A stretch of DNA of 64,000 nucleotides from Alteromonas sp. M12 (GCF_037478005.1 NZ_CP144164.1:4278001-4342000); one strand, 5' to 3'. Shown: positions 10,041-19,915, counted from the stretch's first letter. Notes: generated from the sequence alone by a model not told the origin. Program-made: numbers and translations.

Positions 10041-10910
10041 ATGCAGAAGCTGGCGAGTTTATGGGCAAATAACATAAGGCGAGAACATTTCTCAGCGCTA
10101 GCTTTCATCTTACCTCTTAGTCTAACAATTGTCTTTGTATCCGCCTGCTCCAACCGCTCTACCCCTGCCCCAGTGATCGAACTCTACCAAGGGAAAGATT
10201 ATCGCGACTTTGAAAAGAACGGATTCACAGGCAGCAAGTATATTGTCCAAAAAGGCGATACTTTATTTTCAATCGCTTGGTTTTCCGGAAATGACTACCG
10301 AGATATCGCCTCACAAAACAACATAACAAAGCCCTATGCAATTTATCCAGGGCAAGAATTAGTCTTAAAAACGCCACCTAAAGCAGTTCAAAAAAGAGTA
10401 AATAACCAACCTGGTCAGACCACCAAAACAAAAACAAACAGGACAGTTGACCCACCACGAAAGCAAGCGTATGGTAAAAGTAACAAAGATGTTAACAAAC
10501 CTTACAAGCGGTCAGAAACCATTGAATTCCCTAGTAGAATAGAAAAATGGATTTGGCCTGCAAAAGGGAAATTAGCAACTAAATTTTCGCTTTCAGAGCA
10601 AGGCAGTCGGGGTATTGAAATCAGGGGTTCTAAAGGTGACCAAGTCGTTGCCGCCGCTGATGGCAAAGTTGTATACACTGGGAACGCTTTGAGAGGTTAT
10701 GGTCAGTTGATCATAATTAAGCATTCTGAGTCTTTTTTGAGTGCTTATGCGCACAATGATGCTGTATTTGTAAAAGAACAACAGTGGATTAAGGCGGGGC
10801 AAAAAATAGCCTCCATGGGAAGTACAGGTACCGATAAAGTTAAGCTTCGTTTTGAAGTTAGGTACAGGGGCAAGTCTGTTGACCCATTGAAGTATTTACC
10901 TAGTAGATAA
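10041..10910 (+). CDS. nlpD: NlpD-type lipoprotein, LysM and degenerate LytM/M23
   Basis: This is a 289-residue lipoprotein that probably activates cell-wall amidases at division. A lipobox (VSAC, about residues 32-35) follows a signal peptide. A LysM peptidoglycan-binding domain spans about residues 69-112 (YIVQKGDTLFSIAW). After a basic Lys/Thr/Pro-rich linker, an M23-like domain fills the C-terminus. The zinc ligands are lost: the HxxxD position reads EIRG and the final HxH position reads LRF. It is therefore expected to be catalytically inactive, as known for NlpD/EnvC activators. It precedes rpoS, whose promoter commonly lies within nlpD. Confidence 0.93.
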   Translation: MQKLASLWANNIRREHFSALAFILPLSLTIVFVSACSNRSTPAPVIELYQGKDYRDFEKNGFTGSKYIVQKGDTLFSIAWFSGNDYRDIASQNNITKPYAIYPGQELVLKTPPKAVQKRVNNQPGQTTKTKTNRTVDPPRKQAYGKSNKDVNKPYKRSETIEFPSRIEKWIWPAKGKLATKFSLSEQGSRGIEIRGSKGDQVVAAADGKVVYTGNALRGYGQLIIIKHSESFLSAYAHNDAVFVKEQQWIKAGQKIASMGSTGTDKVKLRFEVRYRGKSVDPLKYLPSR

Positions 10911-10983
10911 TAACAATAAATAATAATTAGAAAGGCCTATAGGAGAAATGTGGACTAAATAAAATCTTTTAGGAGAATTGTAT
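10907..10983 (+). promoter_or_regulatory. rpoS leader with A-rich repeats and two SD sites
   Basis: The nlpD-rpoS gap begins with an A/U-rich tract (AATAACAATAAATAATAATT) of the kind Hfq binds in E. coli rpoS mRNA. Two near-identical sites, AGGAGAAATG (10941-10950) and AGGAGAATTG (10971-10980), lie 30 bases apart. The first opens a four-codon frame (ATG 10948 to TAA); the second serves rpoS at ATG 10984. Confidence 0.45.
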
Positions 10984-11970
10984 ATGGGTGACAAAAATAC
11001 CATCGTTGTAAATTTGGCTGAGCCGATTGTAAACGAAAAAGAAATCGACTCGGAATTAGCAGAAATTGAAGCCGATGATGAGAAAGATCCCATGGAAGAA
11101 ATACTGGCTGGCCAAGAAGAAATCCAGAAAAACTTGGACGCCACGCAGTTGTATTTGGGTGAAATAGGTTTTTCACCTCTGTTGTCAGCAGAAGAAGAAG
11201 TGTATTTTGCACGACGCGCTTTAAAGGGAGACGAAGCCTCTCGCAAACGCATGATTGTGAGTAATTTACGTTTGGTCGTCAAAATAGCAAGACGTTACAA
11301 CAATCGTGGATTGGCTTTATTAGATTTAATTGAAGAAGGTAATCTAGGACTAATTCGAGCTGTAGAAAAATTTGATCCTGAACGCGGTTTCCGCTTCTCA
11401 ACCTACGCTACTTGGTGGATAAGACAAACCATCGAAAGAGCGATCATGAACCAAACCAGAACTATCCGATTACCTATCCATGTGGTAAAAGAATTAAATG
11501 TTTATCTCAGAGCATCACGGGAGCTCGCTCAGAAACTAGATCATGAACCTACTGCAGATGAAATTGCAGATTCACTTGGCAAACCCGTTGAAGACGTAAC
11601 TAAAATGTTGCGATTAAACGAAAGAATCACATCTGTTGATACACCAATTGGAAGTGAGAATGATAAAGCACTACTAGATATCATTGCTGATGAAAAAGGT
11701 TACGGTCCAGAAGAAGATTTACAAGATAAAGATATCAAATGTAGCATCATTCGTTGGTTAGAAGAACTGAACCCCAAACAACGTGAAGTCTTAGCTAGAC
11801 GCTTTGGATTGATGGGATACGAACCTTCTACATTAGAGGATGTTGGCGCTGAAATTGGTCTCACCAGAGAAAGGGTAAGACAAATCCAAGTTGAAGCATT
11901 ACGACGCTTACGGGATATGTTAGGACACCAAGGATTAAATCTAGAAGCGCTGTTTAACAAAGATGATTAA
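10984..11970 (+). CDS. rpoS: RpoS, stationary-phase sigma factor
   Basis: This is the general stress sigma factor (sigma-38), directing RNA polymerase to stationary-phase promoters. I start at ATG 10984, eight bases after AGGAG; the upstream in-frame TTG is too close to it. Region 1.2 (LYLGEIG), region 2 ([19 protein letters not shown], then [11 protein letters not shown]), region 3 and the region 4 helix-turn-helix ([20 protein letters not shown]) are all present in 329 residues. A perfect terminator follows. Gene order with nlpD confirms rpoS rather than rpoD. Confidence 0.97.
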   Translation: MGDKNTIVVNLAEPIVNEKEIDSELAEIEADDEKDPMEEILAGQEEIQKNLDATQLYLGEIGFSPLLSAEEEVYFARRALKGDEASRKRMIVSNLRLVVKIARRYNNRGLALLDLIEEGNLGLIRAVEKFDPERGFRFSTYATWWIRQTIERAIMNQTRTIRLPIHVVKELNVYLRASRELAQKLDHEPTADEIADSLGKPVEDVTKMLRLNERITSVDTPIGSENDKALLDIIADEKGYGPEEDLQDKDIKCSIIRWLEELNPKQREVLARRFGLMGYEPSTLEDVGAEIGLTRERVRQIQVEALRRLRDMLGHQGLNLEALFNKDD

Positions 11971-11987
11971 ACATCAAAATAGTAATT

Positions 11988-12020
11988 AAAAAGACGTCAA
12001 AATTGACGTCTTTTTGTTTT
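11988..12020 (+). terminator. Intrinsic terminator after rpoS
   Basis: AAAAAGACGTCAA (11988-12000) pairs perfectly with TTGACGTCTTTTT (12003-12015) and is followed by GTTTT. It lies 18 bases after the rpoS stop. Confidence 0.9.
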
Positions 12021-12237
12021 CTGTCTCTTCGCTGTATTTCACTGCAGCTACTTAGCCATTATACGACGCCAAAGCAACTGCCTATAAGGACATTCTGTAT
12101 TGCGGGGGGCTTATTCGTAGTAACCTACGAATTAACCTTAGAGCTAAAGATGCGGCCTGCAACGATTTGTTTCAGGCCGAAATTTTTCGCTTAACCTGCC
12201 CTTAAACACCGGCTTAGGGGTTGGTTAATTAACCAAA

Positions 12238-12732
12238 CTATAGTGCTGCTAATGCCGCGTCGTAATCAGGCTCGTCAGTTGTTTCAGCTACTTGTTGAGT
12301 AAACATTACCGTACCATCAGCATCGATAACCACCACTGAACGAGATAATAAACCCGCTAGTGGACCCGTTTTAAATGCGACACCATAATCATCGCCAAAA
12401 GAGCCACGGAAACTAGAACCGGTAATAACATTTTCAATACCTTCTGCACCACAGAATCTAGCCGCAGCAAAGGGTAAATCTGCTGAAACACAAATCACTT
12501 TGGTGTTATCCAGATCAGCAGCCTTTTCATTAAATTTGCGAACAGAGGTAGCACATGTGCCAGTATCGACAGACGGAAATATATTTAGAATAACTTTACT
12601 ACCCGCGTAATCCGCTAAGGTAGCAGATGATAAATCAACTTTAACTAAGTTGAAATCTGGTGCTTTGCTTCCTACTGCTGGTAATTCACCAACAGTTTCA
12701 AAAGAATTGCCTTGTAATGTAACAGTTGCCAT
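12238..12732 (-). CDS. tpx: Tpx, thiol peroxidase
   Basis: This is an atypical two-cysteine peroxiredoxin of 164 residues that reduces alkyl hydroperoxides with thioredoxin. The peroxidatic Cys lies in PSVDTGTCATSVRKFN (about residue 60) and the resolving Cys in ARFCGAEG (about 94). The N-terminus TLQGNSFETVGELP is typical of Tpx. It is monocistronic. A palindrome overlapping a likely -10 box sits 33-60 bases before the start, so regulation by a dimeric repressor or redox sensor is plausible. Confidence 0.96.
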   Translation of the reverse strand: MATVTLQGNSFETVGELPAVGSKAPDFNLVKVDLSSATLADYAGSKVILNIFPSVDTGTCATSVRKFNEKAADLDNTKVICVSADLPFAAARFCGAEGIENVITGSSFRGSFGDDYGVAFKTGPLAGLLSRSVVVIDADGTVMFTQQVAETTDEPDYDAALAAL

Positions 12733-12764
12733 CTAACTCTCCATTTTATTGAGGATTTATTTCA

Positions 12765-12792
12765 CAATAGACTACAGTATAGTCATCTATTG
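12765..12792 (-). promoter_or_regulatory. tpx promoter with nested dyads
   Basis: On the minus strand a TATACT -10 box (12776-12781 on the plus strand as AGTATA) sits inside an outer dyad CAATAG/CTATTG and an inner dyad GACTA/TAGTC. Their centres differ by 1.5 bases. Spacing does not match the OxyR ATAG-N7-CTAT pattern, so I assign no regulator. Confidence 0.5.
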
Positions 12793-12937
12793 AGGCAAAA
12801 GATCATTGCTATGAAATAGAAATATGATTTTGCAGGTCTAAGATTCCAACTAGCCGATAATACAGTTAGTCATGCACAGTCGAATTTATACGTGACTAAG
12901 GACTCATTCTTTGGTTTCGCACAAACAAAGGTTACCT

Positions 12938-13456
12938 ATGTCATCAAATTTACGTTTAGTTTTATCTGCACTCATCTCTTTTGTGTTTTATTTTGCTTGG
13001 ACCTATTGGGCCAACAATATGGTCTCTGAGGATTCTAGTTTAGTATTAAGGTCGGCTATCGTTCAGGGCACGCTGAGCGCGACTATCACCTTACTTTTCA
13101 CCTTTGCATTAGAAAAATCAGTGCAGAAATTTGGACAAAGTAGTTTTTCGCTTATTTTTGTTGTACCAATTATCTGTACAGTACATTCTAAAACAACCCA
13201 GAACATTGCTATCTTTAAGACCTTTAACGCTGCATTGAATCTATCTGCGCAAAAAGCCAGTGGTACTATGGTACCAGGTACACTTTTAGCACCTATTCTT
13301 CCCTTATTGGTTCAGGCCACTATTGCTATAACAGTAAATTGGTTGAATCAAACTCCCAACCTGTGGTTAACCGTTGCCCCAAGTATTTTTTTTACTGGTG
13401 TATATGGTTACGTTTATACCTTCACGTTACTAAAAGACAGAGAAGCTTCCGTCTAA
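12938..13456 (+). CDS. Small integral membrane protein, unknown function
   Basis: This 172-residue protein has four predicted membrane segments (about residues 7-25, 40-60, 118-138 and 145-165). ATG 12938 is preferred because AAAGG lies six bases before it; a longer TTG start at 12911 has no ribosome site. I do not recognise a family. It runs divergently from tpx and is followed 89 bases later by a TetR regulator on the same strand, which might control it. That link is inference. Confidence 0.7.
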   Translation: MSSNLRLVLSALISFVFYFAWTYWANNMVSEDSSLVLRSAIVQGTLSATITLLFTFALEKSVQKFGQSSFSLIFVVPIICTVHSKTTQNIAIFKTFNAALNLSAQKASGTMVPGTLLAPILPLLVQATIAITVNWLNQTPNLWLTVAPSIFFTGVYGYVYTFTLLKDREASV

Positions 13457-13516
13457 AATCCACTGCTGCTGTGCGGGTGATAAGCAGTTAAAGTATTCGT
13501 CGAACAAAAGTTGAAC

Positions 13517-13530
13517 CAGCTGAAAAGCTG
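13517..13530. promoter_or_regulatory. Short dyad before the TetR gene
   Basis: CAGCT and AGCTG flank a GAAA loop 16 bases before the TetR start, a position suited to an autoregulatory operator or small hairpin. Five base pairs are weak evidence. Confidence 0.3.
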
Positions 13531-13545
13531 ACGTAAGGTAGTCGA

Positions 13546-14121
13546 ATGAATACTATAAATCCGACAAAAGTTGCCTTAATGGACTTGGCGCAAGAGATAT
13601 TGCAAACCAAGTCATTTTCTAGTGTCTCCTTTCAAACGCTTGCCTTAGGTGTAGGGATTAAAAAAGGCAGTGTTTATTATCACTTTCAAACCAAAGAAGA
13701 TCTGAGTGAAGCTATCATTGATCGCTTAATGAAAATGCTGCAACAAAGTTTGCTCGAGATTCAAAATGAACCGGTAGAAAATCAACTAAGCATCTACGTT
13801 AATTGGTTTGAAAACCATATTGGAGCGGCACAAAAACTATGCCCTGCAGCCAGTTTTGCTGCGACTTGGGACGCGGTTCCCGAACGGACAAAATCAAAAG
13901 TACAAGAGTTATATAATCTGCATCAACATTCCTTAGCCAAAATGATTCAAAATGGCAGAGACAAAGGCGTATTTGCTATAACGAATAAGTCTGCTGAAGA
14001 GTTAGCCATAATAGCATTTGCTTTGTTGCAAGGAGGTTTGGTGTCCTCCAGGGTATCTCAATCTAGATATGAATTTGAAGCATGCAAAGCGGCGGCGTTA
14101 CACATGGTCAAAGCAGGCTAA
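13546..14121 (+). CDS. TetR family transcriptional regulator
   Basis: This 191-residue regulator has an N-terminal helix-turn-helix of TetR type in residues about 10-55, including IKKGSVYYHFQTKEDLSEA, the recognition helix and following turn. The C-terminal two thirds form an alpha-helical ligand domain resembling TetR_C domains of the YxaF/AcuR sort (LCPAASFAATWDAVP). ATG 13546 follows a TAAGG. It is tail-to-tail with the next gene, with 31 bases between the stops. Its ligand and targets are unknown; the upstream membrane-protein gene is one candidate target. Confidence 0.9.
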   Translation: MNTINPTKVALMDLAQEILQTKSFSSVSFQTLALGVGIKKGSVYYHFQTKEDLSEAIIDRLMKMLQQSLLEIQNEPVENQLSIYVNWFENHIGAAQKLCPAASFAATWDAVPERTKSKVQELYNLHQHSLAKMIQNGRDKGVFAITNKSAEELAIIAFALLQGGLVSSRVSQSRYEFEACKAAALHMVKAG

Positions 14122-14152
14122 CGTCAATCCCCAATGTGGCGAATCAACAACC

Positions 14153-15283
14153 TTAAGGACAGGGTTGATAGAAGGTATTTTTTGATAGCTCAATTGCTTC
14201 TTCAATCACTAAACGCGCAGCAGCTTGCTCACCTAAGTTTCGCAGATTTTCTAACCAACTACGAAACAAACGTTGATCAAATAACGCTAAATTTGTCGCC
14301 TTATGAAAAAGAAAAATCGAATGTTCAAAATGTTTTTCCCTTCTTAGCTCTAGCTCCTTTAGTGCCAAATCATTACCCTCAAGTTCGTAAATCACTTCTT
14401 GATAAGCCATGCCGATATTTTGCGTAATATTAGTTTTCCCTTGAAATTCCATCGTCTGCCCTAAGGATAAACAAAGTTGTAAAAACTCAACATCCTGTTT
14501 AGGTTTGTCGGTACACAGCTTAGATATAATATTGAAAAAACTCGGTTGCGTTGCAGCGGCCCCAAAAGCAGAAAGCGCATTTCGTGTAAAATTTTCATTT
14601 GGGCGACCTTGTAAGCTATCTATATAAAGTCCGATATAATCTGCGAAACTTTCTTCGAATAGCGGAGCGCTATTAACTTGGCGAAGCGCATCTTTAACCA
14701 AATCAAGAGCATTTCTACTTGCGTGGAAATTAGCAACAGCGAACCACATTGCAGCGTTATCCCCTCCAACAGAAATCGCCTGTTCAACCAGTTGCTGATT
14801 GCAACCTTGATGACCTTTATTTTCTGTACATAAACCTAGAATTTGTTCCAGTGCTAGGGAATTATTGGGGAAACGTTGATTGAACGAGAATAACTTATCT
14901 AGTCGACTGGCTTGTTCTGACAAATCAGAGAATAACGCATAAGCCAACTGCTTGTGTTCTGACAAGGAACTGTCAAAACTGGCAAATATTTCCCCATTGC
15001 TCATGCCTTGATAGTCGGTGATTTGCTCCACATCGCATTCAACAATATAGTTGGGATCGGCTTCGGGCCCAGACTCGATTGAAGCAATTTGCTGTTCGGC
15101 AACTTGCTGAGTGTTTTTTTTCAACGGGGTAGCATTAGAGGAAGTAGTAAAGGCAATTTCAGGCTTGAGTGACGAAGTAACCTCGTCATTTTTTTGGATT
15201 TGCTTATTTGTAATGAAATTAAACAGAAAAAAACACAAAATAACCCCACCGATAAGTGAGGCTATTTTGGTTATCTTATTCAT
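14153..15283 (-). CDS. Hypothetical membrane-anchored helical protein
   Basis: This 376-residue protein has an N-terminal hydrophobic segment (residues about 7-24, IASLIGGVILCFFLFNFIT). It is followed by a Ser/Thr/Gln-rich stretch and a long alpha-helical region with TPR/Sel1-like spacing (AMWFAVANFHASRNALDLVKD) from about 120 to 370. Several cysteines are spread through it (VECDVEQ, LGLCTENKGHQGCNQ, KLCTD). I do not recognise a named family. It sits upstream of efpL in the opposite sense to the TetR gene. Confidence 0.65.
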   Translation of the reverse strand: MNKITKIASLIGGVILCFFLFNFITNKQIQKNDEVTSSLKPEIAFTTSSNATPLKKNTQQVAEQQIASIESGPEADPNYIVECDVEQITDYQGMSNGEIFASFDSSLSEHKQLAYALFSDLSEQASRLDKLFSFNQRFPNNSLALEQILGLCTENKGHQGCNQQLVEQAISVGGDNAAMWFAVANFHASRNALDLVKDALRQVNSAPLFEESFADYIGLYIDSLQGRPNENFTRNALSAFGAAATQPSFFNIISKLCTDKPKQDVEFLQLCLSLGQTMEFQGKTNITQNIGMAYQEVIYELEGNDLALKELELRREKHFEHSIFLFHKATNLALFDQRLFRSWLENLRNLGEQAAARLVIEEAIELSKNTFYQPCP

Positions 15284-15310
15284 CGAATTATAATGGCTTA
15301 TGACCCAAAA

Positions 15311-15877
15311 CTACGCGCGACTGGTAAATTTTTGTTCAGCCGTATTAATTTTAACTTTTTCACCTGCTGCAATATATTCTGGTACTTGAACGACTAGCCC
15401 AGTTGAAAGTGTCGCTGGCTTAGTTCTCGCACTTGCCGATGCGCCTTTAATCGACGGGTCAGTTTCAGTAATGACTAGCTCAACAGACGCAGGTAGTTCT
15501 ATCCCTACAGGTTTACCATCTACAATCAATATCTGTAGACCTTCAGTTTCCTCTGTAAAAAACAGCAACTCTTCAGCAATTGTATCTTTGTCCAATGAAA
15601 ATGGTGTGTAATCTTCACTGTCCATAAACACGTATTCTGTACCGTCAACGTAAGAAAACATGACTTTACGACGGAAGAACTCAGCAGTATTGATCATCTC
15701 ATCCGCTTTAAAACTTTCATCAGCTTTTGCCCCGGTAGAAACTTCATACAGACGCATACGGTATAAACTCGCACCAGCTCGACCACTAGGGGTAAGTTTG
15801 TTGATATCTTTTACAAGATAGACTTTACCGTTATGTTCAATTGCGGCATTCTTTTTTACTTCACTCGCTTTTGGCAT
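15311..15877 (-). CDS. efpL: EfpL (YeiP), elongation factor P-like protein
   Basis: This is an EF-P paralogue of 188 residues that helps ribosomes through difficult peptide-bond formation. ATG 15877 is chosen because MPKASEVKK matches the E. coli YeiP N-terminus; a TTG four codons upstream is unlikely. The loop that in EF-P carries the modified Lys here reads TPSGRAG, placing Arg at residue 33, as in EfpL. Further YeiP sequences are [19 protein letters not shown] and [20 protein letters not shown]. It ends the folA-GyrI-like-efpL run on the minus strand. Confidence 0.95.
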   Translation of the reverse strand: MPKASEVKKNAAIEHNGKVYLVKDINKLTPSGRAGASLYRMRLYEVSTGAKADESFKADEMINTAEFFRRKVMFSYVDGTEYVFMDSEDYTPFSLDKDTIAEELLFFTEETEGLQILIVDGKPVGIELPASVELVITETDPSIKGASASARTKPATLSTGLVVQVPEYIAAGEKVKINTAEQKFTSRA

Positions 15878-15970
15878 TATTTTGCTCAACTTAAAAATTG
15901 CTTACTATTAAAGTATCACGAAGTGTAAAAACACAGAAGTAATTAGCACGCTAAAATACGATTTTTAGGG

Positions 15971-16456
15971 CTAATTTAAGGGTAAATATATATCTGTGAT
16001 CATTTCTGTTTCTAACACTTGGGGTCCGAAGCTGACACGTTCGAAAAATAGCGGGAATTTCCCAGGGAGATTTTGCGTAGCATTAAGCCAGTGGGTGAAC
16101 AAAAACTCTAAGCTATGGGACAATAAATGTTCTGGCCCTATGTGTCTAAAATAGGCGCATCGACAACTAGGAATGGTTTCAAAATGCATATTTTCAGCCA
16201 GAGCATACGAATTCGATTTAATTTCTACGCCTAATCCGAAACGGTATTCAGTTTCAGTAGCCTGCCTAGGATCATCATAAATAATATTAAATGTACGACT
16301 GTTGACAGGCGAAAGCTGGTTGGCTTTTCGCCACGCAACGAAGTTTTGAATACTCAGCGGTAAAGTTCGCGGTGAGCCTCGATGGCTTAAAATGGCGATA
16401 TCCAACTCGGCAAATTCAACAATTTCCACATCACTGAGATTAAGTTCTGGGCGCAT
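15971..16456 (-). CDS. Stand-alone GyrI-like effector-binding protein
   Basis: This 161-residue protein looks like the GyrI-like small-molecule-binding domain found at the C-terminus of AraC-type regulators (SbmC/Rob family), without a DNA-binding part. Marks are an N-terminal strand ELDIAILSHRG, the middle FGLGVEIKS and the C-terminal MITDIYLPL. It starts 12 bases after the folA stop, so the two are cotranscribed. The ligand is unknown; roles in drug binding or gyrase inhibition in this family are from other members. Confidence 0.8.
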   Translation of the reverse strand: MRPELNLSDVEIVEFAELDIAILSHRGSPRTLPLSIQNFVAWRKANQLSPVNSRTFNIIYDDPRQATETEYRFGLGVEIKSNSYALAENMHFETIPSCRCAYFRHIGPEHLLSHSLEFLFTHWLNATQNLPGKFPLFFERVSFGPQVLETEMITDIYLPLN

Positions 16457-16468
16457 ATAATCTTCTAA

Positions 16469-16963
16469 TTAACTCTCTACACGATTTAAGGTAAGAAATT
16501 GATAGTTATACTTATTTTTCTCATCGGCTAAGTGAGACTCCGTTTCTATAACTTCCCAATTAGCTGACTGATTATAATCAGGGAAATACGTATCTCCTGC
16601 CACGGCCAAGTCAATTTGAGTCAAATACAGGCGATGGCATAATGGTAAAAAATGACTGTAAATTGTGCCGCCACCAATTATCATCAGTTCGTCTATATCG
16701 CCAGCGGCTTTGACAGCGTCCTCACAACTCGACACAACGATAGCATCTTCGAGCTGGTACTCAGAATCACGGCTAATGACGATGTTTAATCTACCGGGAA
16801 GGGCTTTACCGATGGACTCATAGGTTTTCCTCCCCATCACTACGGGCTTACCCAAAGTCGTACGCTTGAAGTGACCTAAGTCTGCCGGAAGGTGCCAAGG
16901 CATACTGTTATCAGCCCCAATCACACGATTCTTTGCCATCGCAGCAATCATTGATATCAACAT
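16469..16963 (-). CDS. folA: FolA, dihydrofolate reductase
   Basis: FolA reduces dihydrofolate to tetrahydrofolate with NADPH. The 164 residues carry AMAKNRVIGADNSMPWHLPADL (substrate and Met20-loop region, with the catalytic acid Asp in PADL). They continue with GRKTYESIGKALPGR and the IGGGTIYSHFL motif. Length and order are normal. It is the first gene of a probable operon with a GyrI-like protein and possibly efpL. Confidence 0.96.
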   Translation of the reverse strand: MLISMIAAMAKNRVIGADNSMPWHLPADLGHFKRTTLGKPVVMGRKTYESIGKALPGRLNIVISRDSEYQLEDAIVVSSCEDAVKAAGDIDELMIIGGGTIYSHFLPLCHRLYLTQIDLAVAGDTYFPDYNQSANWEVIETESHLADEKNKYNYQFLTLNRVES

Positions 16964-16999
16964 ATAAATTTACAGCCTTTAAACAATACTAATTTAAAA

Positions 17000-17014
17000 A
17001 ATGCGTAGCGCATT
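17000..17014. promoter_or_regulatory. Palindrome in the folA / PA2779 divergent gap
   Basis: AATGCG-TAG-CGCATT is an exact 6 bp dyad 37 bases upstream of the folA start. The remainder of the 277-base divergent gap holds no other structure I can support. Confidence 0.35.
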
Positions 17015-17240
17015 GGTTGTGTTAACTTGCTTCATTCTAACACTTTTAAATATCTAAATGTGTCGTGTAATAGTTACAACTTAGGTAAAATTTTCAGAAC
17101 AACTCTCTGTAGTTTTTTAATCTAAAAGCCCCTAAGCCACCTGCAGTCTATGCTATACCAGCATTTTCCAATTTTGGTTCAGTTTTTGCTTTACTGACAT
17201 AGATATCGTGATTCTTATAAACCATTTGAAGGAAGTAATT

Positions 17241-17618
17241 ATGAAACTCACAAAACTATTGATTGCAAACATAATGGCGTTAACGCTTTTCAGCGGTTTG
17301 GTTCATGCCGAAGCAATTAGCTCTTCAAGCGTAATGCAAACTCAATCAACTCAATATAACAAACAACAAATTATTTCTATGTTTGATCGAGAAGAAGTGC
17401 AGAATAAACTCGTCGATTTAGGCGTTGAAAAAAAAGACGCGCTAGCCAGAATTAATGCAATGACGGACAGTGAAATTAATCAACTGAATGCCCAGCTTAA
17501 CGAAGCTCCAGCAGGTGGTATTGTAGGAACTATTGTGACTGTGCTTGTGGTTATTGCGGTATTAGATGTGTTGGGAATTACCGATGTTTACCCGTTCATT
17601 CGTCCAATCAACAGCTAA
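17241..17618 (+). CDS. PA2779 family secreted small protein
   Basis: This 125-residue exported protein has a Sec signal peptide (residues 1-22, ending VHAEA). A helical middle (QIISMFDREEVQNKLVDLG) is followed by PAGG and then a very hydrophobic tail (IVGTIVTVLVVIAVLDVLG) that could be a membrane anchor. ATG 17241 follows GGAAG; the longer GTG start at 17208 is less likely. It precedes a cysteine peptidase lipoprotein by 15 bases, the known PA2779-PA2778 pairing. The function is unknown; I suggest the peptidase may act on it at the double glycine. Confidence 0.75.
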   Translation: MKLTKLLIANIMALTLFSGLVHAEAISSSSVMQTQSTQYNKQQIISMFDREEVQNKLVDLGVEKKDALARINAMTDSEINQLNAQLNEAPAGGIVGTIVTVLVVIAVLDVLGITDVYPFIRPINS

Positions 17619-17633
17619 CATAATATTTACCGG

Positions 17634-18638
17634 ATGAAAAATATCACCTTGGTTGTGCAGTGGCTGCTATTGGTTGGCGCTTTCTGGCTAACCGGATGTC
17701 AATCGACGCCACAAGCGGACGCCTTGCAGGCGTCTGCGCCAACGGATATACCGAGTCAAAAGAATCTCGATGACGTTCCTTTTTATCCTCAGCAAGAATT
17801 TTACTGTGGGCCAACAACCTTATCGGAGGTGTTCGCCTATTATGGAGAGCAAGTCTCCGCTGAAGATATTGCGCCTAAGCTATTTATTCCTGAAAAAGAA
17901 GGCAGCTTGCAATTGGAAATGGTTTCAGCTGCTCGGCAGTATGGCTATTTAGCCTATTCTGGACGCGGAAATTTGGAACAATTACTTTATTCAATTGAGC
18001 ATGATGTGCCTGTCATCGTTTTTCAAAACCAATCAATTTCTTGGTTGCCTATGTGGCATTATGCATTGGTCACTGGATATGATCTCGATAGTCAAACTAT
18101 TCAGCTCCACACAGGGGTCACCGAAAGCCATACTATGTCATTTGAGCTTTTTGAGCGCCTATGGCAAAGGGGGAATTATTGGTATTTGATGCCCTTACCT
18201 GCGGGATTAACCCATAATAATTTGGACGCATTTAAATACACTAGTGCAGCGTTTGACATGCTACAAACCGGCCAAGTGGAAGCAGGTTTAACAAACTTAG
18301 TTGCTGCGACAAAACAGTGGCCTGAACAATGGCTAGGCTACTTTTTGCTTGCTAATCATTTCGCCGAGTTCGATTATCAACAGGCTAATCAATGGTTTTT
18401 CAAAGGTTGGCAGTATGGTAAAGATCAGGGTGCTTACCTAAACAATTACGCTTACTCTCTTGCCAATCAAGGATGCCCTGTACAAACGCGGCAACTGATG
18501 GAATATGCCTTAGACAAATTTCCAGATGATGATTTGCTAAAGCGCAGCTATGCTGAACTCTTAACAGAAACAACAGAAACAAAAACGCCTGAAAATACTT
18601 CAGGCGCTCAGTGTCAATTACCTAGCTTAGTCGATTAA
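17634..18638 (+). CDS. PA2778 family cysteine peptidase, lipoprotein with TPR
   Basis: This 334-residue lipoprotein has a lipobox (LTGC, about residues 18-21). The peptidase domain is C39-like: QQEFYCGPTTL holds the Gln and nucleophile Cys (about residue 61), and MWHYALVTGYD holds the His (about 142). The C-terminal 130 residues look like two or three TPR units (AGLTNLVAATKQWPEQWLG, then ANQGCPVQTRQLMEYALDKF). It should act on the periplasmic side. Its own substrate is unknown. The 3' end of the gene contains, on the other strand, the terminator of obgE. Confidence 0.82.
   Translation: MKNITLVVQWLLLVGAFWLTGCQSTPQADALQASAPTDIPSQKNLDDVPFYPQQEFYCGPTTLSEVFAYYGEQVSAEDIAPKLFIPEKEGSLQLEMVSAARQYGYLAYSGRGNLEQLLYSIEHDVPVIVFQNQSISWLPMWHYALVTGYDLDSQTIQLHTGVTESHTMSFELFERLWQRGNYWYLMPLPAGLTHNNLDAFKYTSAAFDMLQTGQVEAGLTNLVAATKQWPEQWLGYFLLANHFAEFDYQQANQWFFKGWQYGKDQGAYLNNYAYSLANQGCPVQTRQLMEYALDKFPDDDLLKRSYAELLTETTETKTPENTSGAQCQLPSLVD
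18581..18606 (-). terminator. obgE terminator inside the opposing gene
   Basis: On the minus strand CGCCTGAA-GTATT-TTCAGGCG is followed by TTTTTG, a standard intrinsic terminator 38 bases past the obgE stop. It lies wholly within the last 20 codons of the convergent peptidase gene. Confidence 0.8.
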
Positions 18639-18644
18639 AAAAAT

Positions 18645-19829
<1,185 letters not shown>

Positions 19830-19887
19830 TTAAGCTTACACGGGCCAAGTAATATATTACTCCGCCCCAACTTTTTTCTCTAGCAAT

Positions 19888-19915
19888 AAAAAGCCCCGCA
19901 AGAGCGGGGCTTTTT
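19888..19915 (-). terminator. Terminator between rpmA and obgE
   Basis: AAAAAGCCCCGC-AAGA-GCGGGGCTTTTT is a perfect 12 bp stem 21 bases after the rpmA stop. A-runs and T-runs on both sides let it work in either direction. Some readthrough into obgE is likely. Confidence 0.88.

Noticed and set aside
12003..12194. Plus-strand frame of 63 codons after rpoS
   Set aside because: It starts inside the rpoS terminator, has no ribosome site and no recognisable sequence. The 217-base gap otherwise shows only a weak CGGCCTG/CAGGCCG dyad.
14134..14427. 97-codon plus-strand frame after the TetR gene
   Set aside because: It is antisense to the 3' end of the 376-residue hypothetical gene, whose own frame is longer and has a clear membrane anchor.
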